Shown: in pieces, positions 1 to 12,357 of the stretch
Numbering within the stretch: the stretch's first letter is position 1
How the letters are laid out: each line of letters opens with the position of its first letter
Position numbers and translations under genes: made by a program
DNA from: Rhyzopertha dominica
Lineage: Eukaryota; Arthropoda; Insecta; Coleoptera; Bostrichidae
NCBI GenBank assembly: GCA_025024175.1
Contig: QCXZ01000064.1
Coordinates: 15,004,001-15,068,000, forward strand
DNA: 64,000 nucleotides
Reading direction: 5' to 3'
The notes under the pieces: model-generated
What the model was told of the DNA's origin: nothing
Seen by the model: the letters and a program-made list of their open reading frames with translations, nothing else
The model's database searches: none

Positions 1-64
1 GGTACTTCGATAGAATCAATACTCTGGTTCGACGATAAAGAATGACCTCGCTGAATTTACAATG

Positions 65-655
65 TTATGCGGTTATACAAAGTATTAAATAGTCCTGAAA
101 CAGATGCAATTGTGCATTACTAATACTAATCTGATTAAGCTTTGAAAACAACACATAGCGATCTATCCGATTGAAGGCCTTGGTGAAATCGGTGTAAACA
201 ACGTTCATCTGATCTTGTACATCAAGTTCAGAAGATACAAAGTCAGTGAAGCCAGCTAAGTTGGTAGTTCTTGAGCGGCCCTGGACGAATCCATGATGAC
301 AAGTAGATAAGTGAGACCTTATGCTATTGGCAACATAACTATGAAGAATGATTTCAAAGACCTTTGAAAAGCTATTTATAATAGAAGCAGGACGAAAATT
401 TTCAATCTTTGATGTATCGCCATATTTAAACACCCGTCAAATTCTAGAAACTTTCTATAGAGTTATCAGCATAAGATTAAATATGTAATGCAATGGATCA
501 ACAAATACATACGCACAATCTTTAAGAAGAAAGCTGGGAACCATATCCATACCCGCATTAAATTTATTTTTAGCTAGTTTGTAACCATTAATTTTAATAC
601 CCTTCACATTAGTCCATTTAAAAGTATTATTATCAAAAATATCAGAAACTGTGTC
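65..655 (-). pseudogene. Jockey-group non-LTR retrotransposon RT relic
   Basis: The minus strand encodes the front of a LINE reverse transcriptase, the enzyme that copies element RNA at the nicked target. Reading down from about 655 there is a pre-RT stretch including AGMDMVPSFLLKDC, the usual '(G)PDGIP..flk' block. Then come KYGDTSKIENFRPASI (RT motif 1-2, 'NYRPIS'), HHGFVQGRS (motif 2a) and VVYTDFTKAFNRID (motif A with the first catalytic Asp). The frame is broken near 440-470 by stops. Sequence resembling RT is lost below 65, so the YADD motif C is absent. The longest open piece is 65-433 (122 codons, no good start). It is a dead fragment of a Jockey/CR1-type element. It need not belong with the RNase H relic at 970-1440, because the order on the minus strand is the reverse of what one element would give. 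Confidence 0.75.
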
Positions 656-969
656 TTGTCAATATCAGAAACTAAATAAACTCATGAGAAATAATCAGCA
701 ATATGCGTCATTCCTTTTACCGGTAATTCTAGTTACCTCTCTTAGATTGGATGTAAATCTAGAAAGTAATCAGCTCGTTTACTGTATTTAATTTGATCAC
801 ATACGCTAAATAATTTTTAATAATAAAATTCAACTTTTTGTTTACGATACCAGTTCCGAAGTTTACGGTTTCTTTCGAATACATACAATCAAAGCTGTAT
901 AATATCAATAAGGACATGCGTGCCTTTGATCCATAGTGACTAATGGAACACATTGATTATTCTATTCTA

Positions 970-1440
970 TCTTCTACGGTACAACCCCGCAAGTGGGCGG
1001 GGCGCTGTACTTAGTCCTTTCGATCCATTGTGCCTACACCGTAGCTTAGAAGAGTCCTCCGTTTTCAAAGAAGTGCAGTATCTCTTTTCCAAAAAAACTT
1101 CAGTCTCAATAAATTGAGGCCCAAACCCTGCAGGTGCTACTTTCCACTAGACCCATATTATATAGGTGTTTCTTAAGCCGGCAGTGTCCCTATTAATCTC
1201 AATTGAGAACGACTCAAGCTTAAAAGCCATTTGCGTCCCTTAGCCCTAGATTTCCTTAGTTCCGGCGCGTCATCCAAATACAAGCAAAACTCACTACCAG
1301 CCACATTGTGCTCTCAGCCCTCAGTCTGCTTTCTGGGATAGCAATGGAAGGTTGCGGTCCGGGATAAGACGCTGGCGCCGCCCATTTCGCTAAGCTATCG
1401 GCCCTTTCATGGCTTTCAATGCTTGCGCTCGCGAGCAATC
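970..1440 (-). pseudogene. Non-LTR retrotransposon RNase H and C-terminal relic
   Basis: On the minus strand 1256-1438 reads ESHERADSLAKWAA followed by GPQPSIAIPES. This matches the end of a LINE RNase H domain ('GNERADxLAKxAA') and the GPEP block that follows it in R1/Jockey/I-type elements. Further down, about 1100-1180, another frame gives GHCRLKKHLYNMGL and a nearby Cys, the 'TGHxxLxxHLxxmGl..C..C' tail typical of these proteins. A final APRPLAGLY-like stretch near 990 looks like the C-terminus. Stops and frame changes separate the pieces, so this is a dead 3' end of a LINE. The clade is not resolved by eye. Confidence 0.65.
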
Positions 1441-4400
1441 ACCTGATTTGCTGCAATTCAACTGCATATTTCATGCACGAAGGTAAATGCCTTCGGCGTC
1501 CATAAAATCAGATTATACATATGTGTTTCATAAAAGTCGCTGCCACTATAAAACATTGAGAAAAATTGTTAATCTGACGTTTCCATTGCACCAGTAATCT
1601 TTGTCAAAGGAGAAAAGAACAAAATATCGTCTAACGCAAGTTCAAACAAAATTTTGAAAGTATATCAGTAAATCACCAAGGAAGCGAGACGCCATTGTCA
1701 TATAAACGACGTGCCCACCGGATGAAATTAAAACCTACTACCTGCGAGAAAGGAACTGCCTACTAGATATACAAGAACGACTTGATAAAATAAGTACAAA
1801 ATAGTCTTCCAAATTTTACCCAAACCATAATTTTCACAATCTCCATTAAAGGTATTAGTATTTCTAGAAATTTCAATAGCCTCTTTTATTAGATGTTTGT
1901 AATATTTTTCAGTATTCAGTCCATTGAATTATTTCCAGTAGTGTAATTTAGAAAATTAAGTGTACAAACTATTTGTAATAATTGGAAGCCAGAATCAGAC
2001 ACAAAATTTAGGAAATACCGCCTAACTGGCTGCAAAATTCGTTGCGCACTTTATGTGATAGCCTAAGTTATTTCCAAGCAGCAACAAGTCTTTAGTTTGA
2101 AGATTTAACATGAAGTAGAAATTTATTTAAATAATTAAAATGGAGTCTCTTTAAGGTTCTCTCGAACAGTACACTAGGCCTTCAGAAAATGAATGGAGGT
2201 TTAATAAAAATCTTTTAATTCGAAGAATTAGTTAAACTTTGAAAAGTTTCATCTCCAAAACTATTGGTCCTACCACAACGGTTGCAATCCCAAATTGTTG
2301 TAAATTTAATCGACTTTAAAAGTTACTGAATAAGCAGTCCTCCTGGGTGAAAATCGAGAGAAACTACATCTATTTGGCCATTACTGGCCCTCTCGGGTAA
2401 AATGGTAGATAATTGGACATCTGACGAACAAAGAAAACTGTGTTATCGGGCTTTCTGGGCGTCGTCGGTTGGGTGTTATCCCTGACCTGTAGGTGCTTCT
2501 GTCTTGGTTCGACTTCTGCGCAGAACACAGTTTTCCACAAACCTTGGCCGCGAAAGCCTAAGCCACTTGTGCTGCTTCCTCAAGCATTCAGAGTGTGCTA
2601 ACTTCGTATGCCGTCGGTTATTTGCAGTCATAAAACTTCGGTGAAAGCAACATGGAAAATCTGAAACGTGTAGTTTCTGTGTGTCTATGATCTTGGGAAT
2701 AACATTTTCTATTCTAGATATTAGCTGATTTATATCCCATAGCACCAGGTAAGCAACAGTTACTTGAAAGAGTTTCCCTAGAAATAAACAGCATTGTTCT
2801 TACGGTCGGTTAGTGGTAATTTCACATAGACCTGAAATATTCGTTGTTATGGTTTGTCAACAAGTAGATAGTTAAGCAGTACATAAATAAATCAACATTA
2901 TAAAAGAGGCGTACATTTAATCAAGAAAACGATTAAGAACAACAAATTCAGAGGGCAGCCATTAAACCAACACAAACGGATAACAAACAAAAATAGTATA
3001 TGGGCGAACAAGACAATGAAGCAAGATACTAAAGCATACAAATCCACAAAGGAGTACCCACTGCATAAGAAGACATATTATGCGACCAGGGTAGCCTTGA
3101 GTAATTTGTTAATCATAGTTACGGCAAGCAAATGCTTAGCGTCAGAATAGGCACCGCCTACCTTGCAATTTCAATCAACAATGCCATATAAAATAAATAA
3201 TAATTAGCTAGAAATTTCTACTTTTTTTAATGCAGTTTATTGTTATACCAGTGTTTATTTAATATTTTATGTCAAATTTACCCATACCGTGCAAACATTG
3301 GGAACCGCGCTATTATGGCGAAGGTTTAAATTCGAAATAGGCAACACAACTTGACCACCTGAAATTCATTTGTATTTGCGTTCACGTCCTTCAGAATCTG
3401 CACCGTTAACGACCGCAGTTAACGGTTAACGTAGTAAAGTAAAATCTTCGCGCATATGGTATAGATGAGTCCGAGGATGAGTCTAAGGCTGAATGATCGG
3501 TCGCCTACGACAAACTTTGTATGGACTCGGGCTCTTCACATTGCGCTTGCGTATTCCATTCACTCGAATAAAAATGGCCCTCTTTTAGAAAGAGGGCGAT
3601 AGAGGTTTCAAATGACACCGGTAGATGACAAGTGCAAGATTTTTACATTTTTTATCGTCTTATTCAAAATGAAACACATTATAATGATCATGCAATAGGA
3701 AGACGTGACATAGTAATGCTATATAAACTTTAAATATGCTCTGAACAGTTACAACACGGAATAGATTAGGTGCTCCATTTTTTAAATTAAGTACTGTTTC
3801 ACAAGTTTCGTTTACTTTTTTAGCGTTTTTGACCTTATCATAGTTTTGAGTTTTGCTAAATTCGTTGTTTAACATTCGATTTGGAGAAATTTAAGGTCGC
3901 TTAGAGCAGAAAAACGAATAAATGTGCGGTGGTACGTTGCTTCTTCATTGTTAAATTACGATAAGCATTGTTATTATAGGTAAGGTAAATTGAATGGTTG
4001 CTGATGATAATGATTATGAATATATCCACATTCTTTGTGGATTAGGCCTATCTGGGGAAACCACGTAAAAAAACGCGTCTTGTACTTAANCTCACATCAG
4101 GTGGTGTGGAATAAAGTACAAAATATGAAATTTCATTCATCGAGAGATTATAAATAATGCTGAATAAGAATAAAAATAAATGATTAGCATGACCATTAAA
4201 AAACACATATTCCAAGTTCGAAGACAATAATAATAATTGCCTATACTATATACGAGTATAGGGTGTCGCCTACCCTACTTGAAAGGTCACGAGCCGCCAC
4301 TGTTCTGCGCCAACATGTAGCAGTTCCAAAACGTCTCTGCTTTAGACGAGGAAGGAGAGAAGTGAACCGAATCGGCAAAAGATCTAAGTAAACTCGCAGT

Positions 4401-5104
4401 TTCGAAACCATTGGCTTTACAGCGTCCAATTGTAATTAACAATTTTTGCGGGTTTTCGGTGGTAAGTACACTCCGTGAGAAAGCCTATATAAATTGTAGC
4501 ACCCTCCTAAACCTTCTGTAGCGTTTTTCTTTTACTGCCGCATCGAAATCTCACAAATTAAAATCCCGATGAGAGTTATCTTCATGCACCACGCCTTCTT
4601 TACCTAGACCGTACTTCATACTCCTCTTGTTGCTACTGGTGCATAACTACAACTGTATTCCAAATTAGTCGATAGGCTTTTAATATTTTAACTTCAAATA
4701 TAATACAGATGAAGCGTTTAAAGGTGTATTGATGGATGTTTTACGCTGAATGGATATATACAAAATGGCAATTGTATTTCGTCGCTGCGAAGGGAATTAA
4801 TATTGAATCCGAACGACGAGGAAATGGAAATGAAAAGTGTCAATACTGAGACGACGATTTTATAAGAAATACATTTAGCGTTGACGCAAACCCGTAAAGA
4901 TGGATCAAATGTAGCTGAACGAACTTGTCAAAAGTTATCACAATAAATGAGACTCACGTGATATGCCAAGTTACCTACATGTACGAAACAATGGCTACTG
5001 TTTTCAATATTTTGATTTGTAGTTCACGTCTTATACCTTGAGTTAGTCGTGAACGCCTAAGCTTATGGCCAAAATAATTTTACAGTAAACAATCGGCCGA
5101 GATA
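1441..5104. other. Unassigned AT-rich DNA
   Basis: I see no recognisable gene or complete element here. Two short open stretches on the minus strand are more GC-rich than their surroundings: 2476-2745 (89 codons, basic, Cys-containing) and 4241-4429 (62 codons). Neither has a motif I recognise. A single ambiguous base lies near 4090. Confidence 0.5.
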
Positions 5105-5131
5105 ACGTATGTCTCAAAAGTTTTGGCACAA
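5105..5131 (+). repeat. Left terminal inverted repeat of the DD37E transposon
   Basis: These 27 bases are the exact reverse complement of 6376-6402. Similarity stops immediately inside. The preceding TA (5103-5104) is one half of the target-site duplication. Confidence 0.95.
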
Positions 5132-5226
5132 ATTACTTTATTCAATTTTAACACGCAAAGATAATTTTACTTAAATTTTAATTATATGCAAGGATTAACA
5201 ATATTACAAACAACAAAATTAACAAT

Positions 5227-6255
5227 TCAAATCAAATGAAGCGGCCCGTGCTCCTCAACAAGGCGCAACTTTCTGCGGACATCGCGCATTAGGTTTTGGA
5301 CTACCTCGCCATCTACCTCTCTTATTTTTCTATAGATTCTACGCCTTAACTGCTCTTCATTTGCAGCTTGCCATCCTCCATCGTAGACCTCTCTAGATAA
5401 AAGTGCCCAAAAATCTTCAATTGGACGAGCCTGGGGTAGGTTAGGGGGATTATCGTTTCTGGGTACAAATGGGATGTTATGAGCGTTAAGCCAATTTTGA
5501 GATTCGCGTGCGTAATGGCAAGAAGCTAAATCTGGCCAAAACATTATGTTGTCTTCAGCATGATACTCGTGAATAAAGTCAGCCAATTTGGTCAGACAGT
5601 TTTGAATATAGCGCTGACTGTTTATTGCTTCGCCCTTTACACGTCCGACATAAGGCCTGGATATTCCCGCAGTGGAAATGGCACACCAAACTAAAATTTT
5701 GTCGGCAAATTTCGCCTTTTCTTTATATTTTACATTGTCTGGACAGTTTTCTATGTTGTCGGTATAAAACCCATCATTTCCCTTCATCTCCGAATTGCCC
5801 AGTGTAAAATATTTTTCGTCGTCCATAACGATGATTCTGTCGTTTGCAAAATGGATCCGCCTTAATGCCCGACAACATCGTGGTATCTGTGCCAACTGAT
5901 TTTCCGTATATTTTGGACATTTTCTTCGTTTTCGATATTCTACAGCATTTCTGACCAATTCCCTCGAAACTGTGTCCTTAGAAGTGCGATATTCACGTGC
6001 CAATTTCCTGAGAGACACTCCAACTCTATTTTTAGCCCTTCTCACCAATCTTTCTGCTCTCTCTTGAGTAAAAATTCTTGGTCTTCCACTTTTTGGTAAA
6101 TTTAGGCATGGTATACCTTGCTCACACTCAGCTATTGTACGATAAATAGTACGGCGAGCGATATTTTGATCTTCGAACAAGCGTACTATCTCTGGTTTTG
6201 GCAACCGCCCAACCAAAGAGTATATACTTTTCCGAAGATCTAATTTATAAGACAT
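5227..6255 (-). CDS. Mariner-like transposase, DD37E type
   Basis: A 342-residue nuclear transposase that would bind the 27-bp ends and cut and paste the element at TA. I chose the ATG at 6255 (MSYKLDLRKS). The frame is open upstream to 6384, but only from a TTG lying inside the terminal repeat. Residues about 1-105 form the paired-type helix-turn-helix region (VGRLPKPEIVRLFEDQNIARRTIYR, then a GRPR hook at about 57-60, then a second HTH with LAREYRTSKDTVSREL). Catalytic residues by alignment to the family are Asp146 (in VMDDEKYF), Asp242 (in FWPDLASCHYA) and Glu280 (in RPIEDFW). The last two are separated by 37 residues, giving the DD37E spacing known from mosquito ITmD37E elements. Length is normal for the superfamily and no key residue is missing. 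Confidence 0.92.
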   Translation of the reverse strand: MSYKLDLRKSIYSLVGRLPKPEIVRLFEDQNIARRTIYRTIAECEQGIPCLNLPKSGRPRIFTQERAERLVRRAKNRVGVSLRKLAREYRTSKDTVSRELVRNAVEYRKRRKCPKYTENQLAQIPRCCRALRRIHFANDRIIVMDDEKYFTLGNSEMKGNDGFYTDNIENCPDNVKYKEKAKFADKILVWCAISTAGISRPYVGRVKGEAINSQRYIQNCLTKLADFIHEYHAEDNIMFWPDLASCHYARESQNWLNAHNIPFVPRNDNPPNLPQARPIEDFWALLSREVYDGGWQAANEEQLRRRIYRKIREVDGEVVQNLMRDVRRKLRLVEEHGPLHLI

Positions 6256-6375
6256 TTCTATGCAAATATTACTTAAAACTGAGCTGTCACAATAAAGAGA
6301 ATCGATTGAAGAATTTTTGTTTCCAAAGCCATTTCGATGTGTTATCATTATCGCCAGTTTTAACGCCAGTGAATG

Positions 6376-6402
6376 TTGTGCCAAAACTTTTGAGACATAC
6401 GT
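6376..6402 (-). repeat. Right terminal inverted repeat of the DD37E transposon
   Basis: Exact inverted copy of 5105-5131, followed by the TA duplication at 6403-6404. It lies upstream of the transposase start on the minus strand, so the promoter must be in or near it. Confidence 0.95.
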
Positions 6403-7489
6403 TATGCAGCAAAATCATAAAGTGGATTCAATAAGACCATGGTTTCGAGGAAATCAACAAGGGCGACAAATATATGCACTTTTAGCTTTGAAGTTTCTAG
6501 ATTTTGTAAACGGATTTATGTAGCTATATGCTGAAAACTCGAATGAATTTAGCGGTATTACGCGAAGAGTGGTTATGTTTCTTCTATTTTCGATAGTAAC
6601 ATTATGTTTGCGGAACGATTATCACAACCTAAGATCACATATAAACAATTCTGACATCGATATTTTATCTCAACCTTGTTAAAAAGCTTCATATATGATA
6701 CCGCAGTAAATGTTTATGAACTAGGTAACGAACATTTTGTTTCAGCAAGCATAGCGTAAAGTCGTGTTTGTAAATTTTTTCGTTGAAAACGCAGCAATAC
6801 TGAACGGCAGTTTTCAGTGATTAATTGACCGTTTTACTCTTGAATAAATTGTCGCTGGAAAATGAAAGCCATAAATTGTCAATATCCCGTATAAACAGAG
6901 ATTATGGATGTGGAGCTGTAGATTAACTTTATGTATTATTAATATTACTGCTAGCTGCCGCTCATTTATGATTGTCATGAGATATTGCCGATGCATTTAT
7001 TTTTTTTACTAGTACCAAAGCTTCATTTTATTCTGTAAATACAATAGAAGCTTCCGCAAGTATTACTAAATCGTTCAATTTCGTTAGATTGCCTTCAAAC
7101 TGGAATATTTGTAGAAGTGGGGTCGTTTAAGATTAGGTCACCAATACGCACTTAATCTAAAGTCGAGCCTAAGTAAACAGGTTCGAGAAACGTTTTCGGA
7201 GATAACCTCCATCCCAAAGCGAAGCGGTATTCCAACCTAGTAGCTCTGAAAGCTCGTAAATTAGGCGACGCAATAGTGTTCCAGTCACTGAATTGAATTT
7301 TTTACAAAAAAGTAAATATTTCACCAGGCTAGAAACCTGTAAACACTATTTACAATCTTCTGGTTAGTTCAGTAGAAGATGATAATTTCCTATGTTGTTT
7401 ACAAAATTGAATGTAACCATTGCGAATAATTGTTAAATAGGGGATACTTTCCAATACATTAAAAATAGAAGAAAACCACATAAATATTA
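6403..7489. other. Unassigned AT-rich DNA
   Basis: Nothing recognisable. The open stretches in this interval are short and lack coding features. Confidence 0.5.
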
Positions 7490-7675
7490 TTGATTGGATT
7501 TTGATTTGTATATCAAGACACAACTGGCGTTGGTGTTTAAATTATTTATTGATAGCCGACGCTTCGATCAATATGTGATCTTCAAGGCACTGAAAGAAGG
7601 TGATAGTGACAAGTAACAACATATTTTATTATTAAACACTGGCGTTTCTTGATATACAAATCCAAATCCAATCAA
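7490..7675 (-). repeat. Short palindromic repeat with a hammerhead-like motif
   Basis: Two 29-bp arms (7490-7518 and 7647-7675) are inverted copies with one mismatch. They enclose about 130 bp. On the minus strand at about 7553-7592 the sequence reads CTTGAAGATC, then a GATC that pairs with the first GATC, then GAAGCGTCGGC. This resembles a degenerate hammerhead core (CTGANGA, stem II, GAAA) of the sort found in Penelope-like elements. The core is imperfect (extra T, GAAG for GAAA), so activity is unlikely. Confidence 0.45.
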
Positions 7676-9254
7676 GGTTACTATACAATTATATTGACCT
7701 ATCACCAGCCAGAAAAATCACAGTAAATATTATTAGTGGAACAAAAATATTCAACACGGCAAGACATTAGTTTAATTGCAATGTTAGCTGTTTGCACACT
7801 GAAGCTAATACAGTGAAGTTTTATTGTTATTTAATTTGGTAATTTCATGGTGCAGTGTAAGGATGGCTGCATACCCATTCGAGGGTCACGGTTTTTTAAA
7901 TAATTTTGGTGGTTCAGTTTTTCGTTCCTCACACATGTGACTATGTCAAGTGTCTCAAGGTATATTTTGATATCTTTTTCTAACCTGATATTTATATCTT
8001 TTAATTATTGTAAATACTTTTTCATCTTATTAAAAGGGATGTAAACGATTGAAGTGTTATTTTCAAACACACAATGGACTTTACTTTTAATAACCTTCAG
8101 TTTCTTTAACCTTTAACTCTTACAATAACTTTATCAAAATATCTTCATTATTCAAGGAATCGGGTGGCTAAAATCACCGACTGGGCGTTCCTTTGTGTCT
8201 GCGCTTCGCGCGAGCTCAGCATCGCGTTGGGCAATTCGCGAATGGAGCATTTCGCAACTCCAGTCAACATCGAGACGCGCAAACGGGCATCCCTTCGCTC
8301 CCAGCAAAGGGCGAACGCGTCGCGTACTTCATGTGCTCATCAGTTTTCTAGCCTATAGACGGTAAAATAATCCCTGTGTGTAATAGACAGTGTTTTGAAA
8401 AGCTACCTGAAATTGCTGCGGGGTAAACCAAATTTTATGTCTGAAGTTTACGTCAGTGGCTTTGTCCTAGTAGGATTCTCTAATAATTTGATCTAAGTGC
8501 GAGAGTTATTTTATTAGAAGGTTTTTGTTATCTACTTAACTGGAAATTAATAATACAGTGCAAAGCAGCATTTAATTGGGTTAACGTGGAGTGGCGCACT
8601 ACCTTTTAATTTTATTTATTTAATGATTTAATCACTTCTATATAGCGGTATAGGTAGGAGCGTCGGCAAACACTATTCTCTCTTTGTCTATTGTGTATGC
8701 TTATATTGCTGCTATAGTTCGTATATTTAGTTCTTTTATAAAAAAAATATTTCTAAACTAGCGTGTAATATGTACCTTAAAAAAACTTTGAGGACATAAA
8801 ATACCCGAATGCTCAGTTGACTCTACATAACGAAAAAGCAGACATATACCATGCTAACTGAAGGTCTACTTTGATTGATGATATAAACGGATTGTGATCT
8901 ATTATATAAGAATTTAAAATAGAATGTTCACTTAGCTAGTTAATTTGGTTAATAATTTTCACTGCATAACGCAGCTGAAATCGTCTTAACTGAATTTCTG
9001 ACTTCTATTCCGATGCCACCGTTAAAACAAAATGCAGGACAACAGTCAAGAAAAATGTGATAAAATAACCAAAGGTCGGCATATACCTATTTCATGAATT
9101 TCAAAAAGCCATGATATCTGATTTCACATTTAATGTTTTTAAGTCAGATAGAAAGTGAAAATTGATTAAAATACGATTTACTACGATATGAAATATGGCG
9201 CTATGCTAGAGCCTATAGACATTTACATTCAAAAATCAATGAGACGATAACCTT
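7676..9254. other. Unassigned DNA with a CpG-rich patch
   Basis: Most of the interval is AT-rich and featureless. Bases 8165-8340 stand out as GC- and CpG-rich (many CGCG, GCGC and TCGCG words). A 64-codon plus-strand open frame runs through the patch from a non-ATG start, but I recognise no motif. It could be a promoter-associated island or a foreign fragment. Confidence 0.4.
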
Positions 9255-9990
9255 GAATTGAAATTTTTGGTAAGTCCTGCACATAACTACCCAATAGTTT
9301 TTAGTTTAAGACTACTCTAAATTTTTGTTAGATCTTTAAGCTTCTTAGCTTGTTCTTTATTAAGTCCATCAAAGAGAAAACTTGCTGACACACATATGCT
9401 GGCTCAAAGATCACCGGCACACCATAAGCCTGTGTTTTTATTTGGTCATAGCATTCCTTCCGCCAAAGCCATCACTTATTTTTATGATCATTCTTGTGTT
9501 AACAGAAGCACTGTTTCGACCCTAATAAATCTTAATGGTTTGGAAATATAGCAATGTGCCTATCTTCAGCCAAAAGAAGCAATTTGTTAAAAAAAGTACT
9601 TCTTCCAGTAATGAAATTTTGGCGTTTTTTTCGTTAAAGCTTTACGTTTAGTAGTTCGTTGAGACGCATTTTAGTGTCAGTCATGAAATAAAACTTTGGA
9701 GTGTTATTTGCAGGCAGACATGAGGAAAATGATTTAAAAATATTTCCTCGTGAAAGCCATTTCACTTAGTTTTGCATAAGCAAGTGTGAGTACTGATTAT
9801 CAATTTCATGTAAAAATTCTTTAAATTAGCGATAACAGGAGGACTTATCTAAATTGGCATTGGCAATCTTAGTAGGTAACCAAATTCATAACGTCAACTA
9901 TTTAATTTGAAAAGGATTGTGCACAAAGCTCTCTTGGTTAATTATACAATGGAAAGATAGCGTTTGTGGTCAATCGTACTTTTTTTTAAA
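9255..9990 (-). pseudogene. hAT-superfamily transposase relic (GTF2IRD2/ZBED5-like)
   Basis: Several minus-strand frames together show the second half of an hAT transposase. At about 9775-9850 there is FKEFLHEIDNQYSHLL followed closely by VKWLSRGN, the 'FLxEIDxxYxDL..V+WLSRG' block of the GTF2IRD2/SCAND3/ZBED5-like group. Near 9340-9400 there is AYVCQQVFSLMDLIKNKLRS, the C-terminal dimerisation-region signature ('E.gYLCEqmFS.M...K'). Just beyond is IG.LCAGLTKNF. Stops and frame changes occur between and inside the blocks, so it is a dead copy. No N-terminal BED finger and no terminal repeats were found. Confidence 0.7.

Positions 9991-12357
<2,367 letters not shown>

Larger units (their letters stand above)
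5105..6402 (-). mobile_element. Intact mariner-like (ITm, DD37E) DNA transposon
   Basis: The 1298-bp element is bounded by perfect 27-bp terminal inverted repeats (5105-5131 and 6376-6402, ends ACGTATGTCTC). It is flanked by TA at 5103-5104 and 6403-6404, the target duplication of the IS630-Tc1-mariner superfamily. The single gene inside is on the minus strand and has no stop. Perfect terminal repeats, intact target duplication and an open transposase frame together imply recent insertion, possibly an autonomous copy. Nothing else is carried. Confidence 0.93.

Noticed and set aside
2476..2745. An 89-codon basic frame as a gene
   Set aside because: There is no recognisable motif, splice signals or conserved start. 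I could not distinguish it from a decayed repeat.
6198..6523. Plus-strand ORFs overlapping the transposase start
   Set aside because: They are antisense to the DD37E transposase and its terminal repeat and have no independent support.
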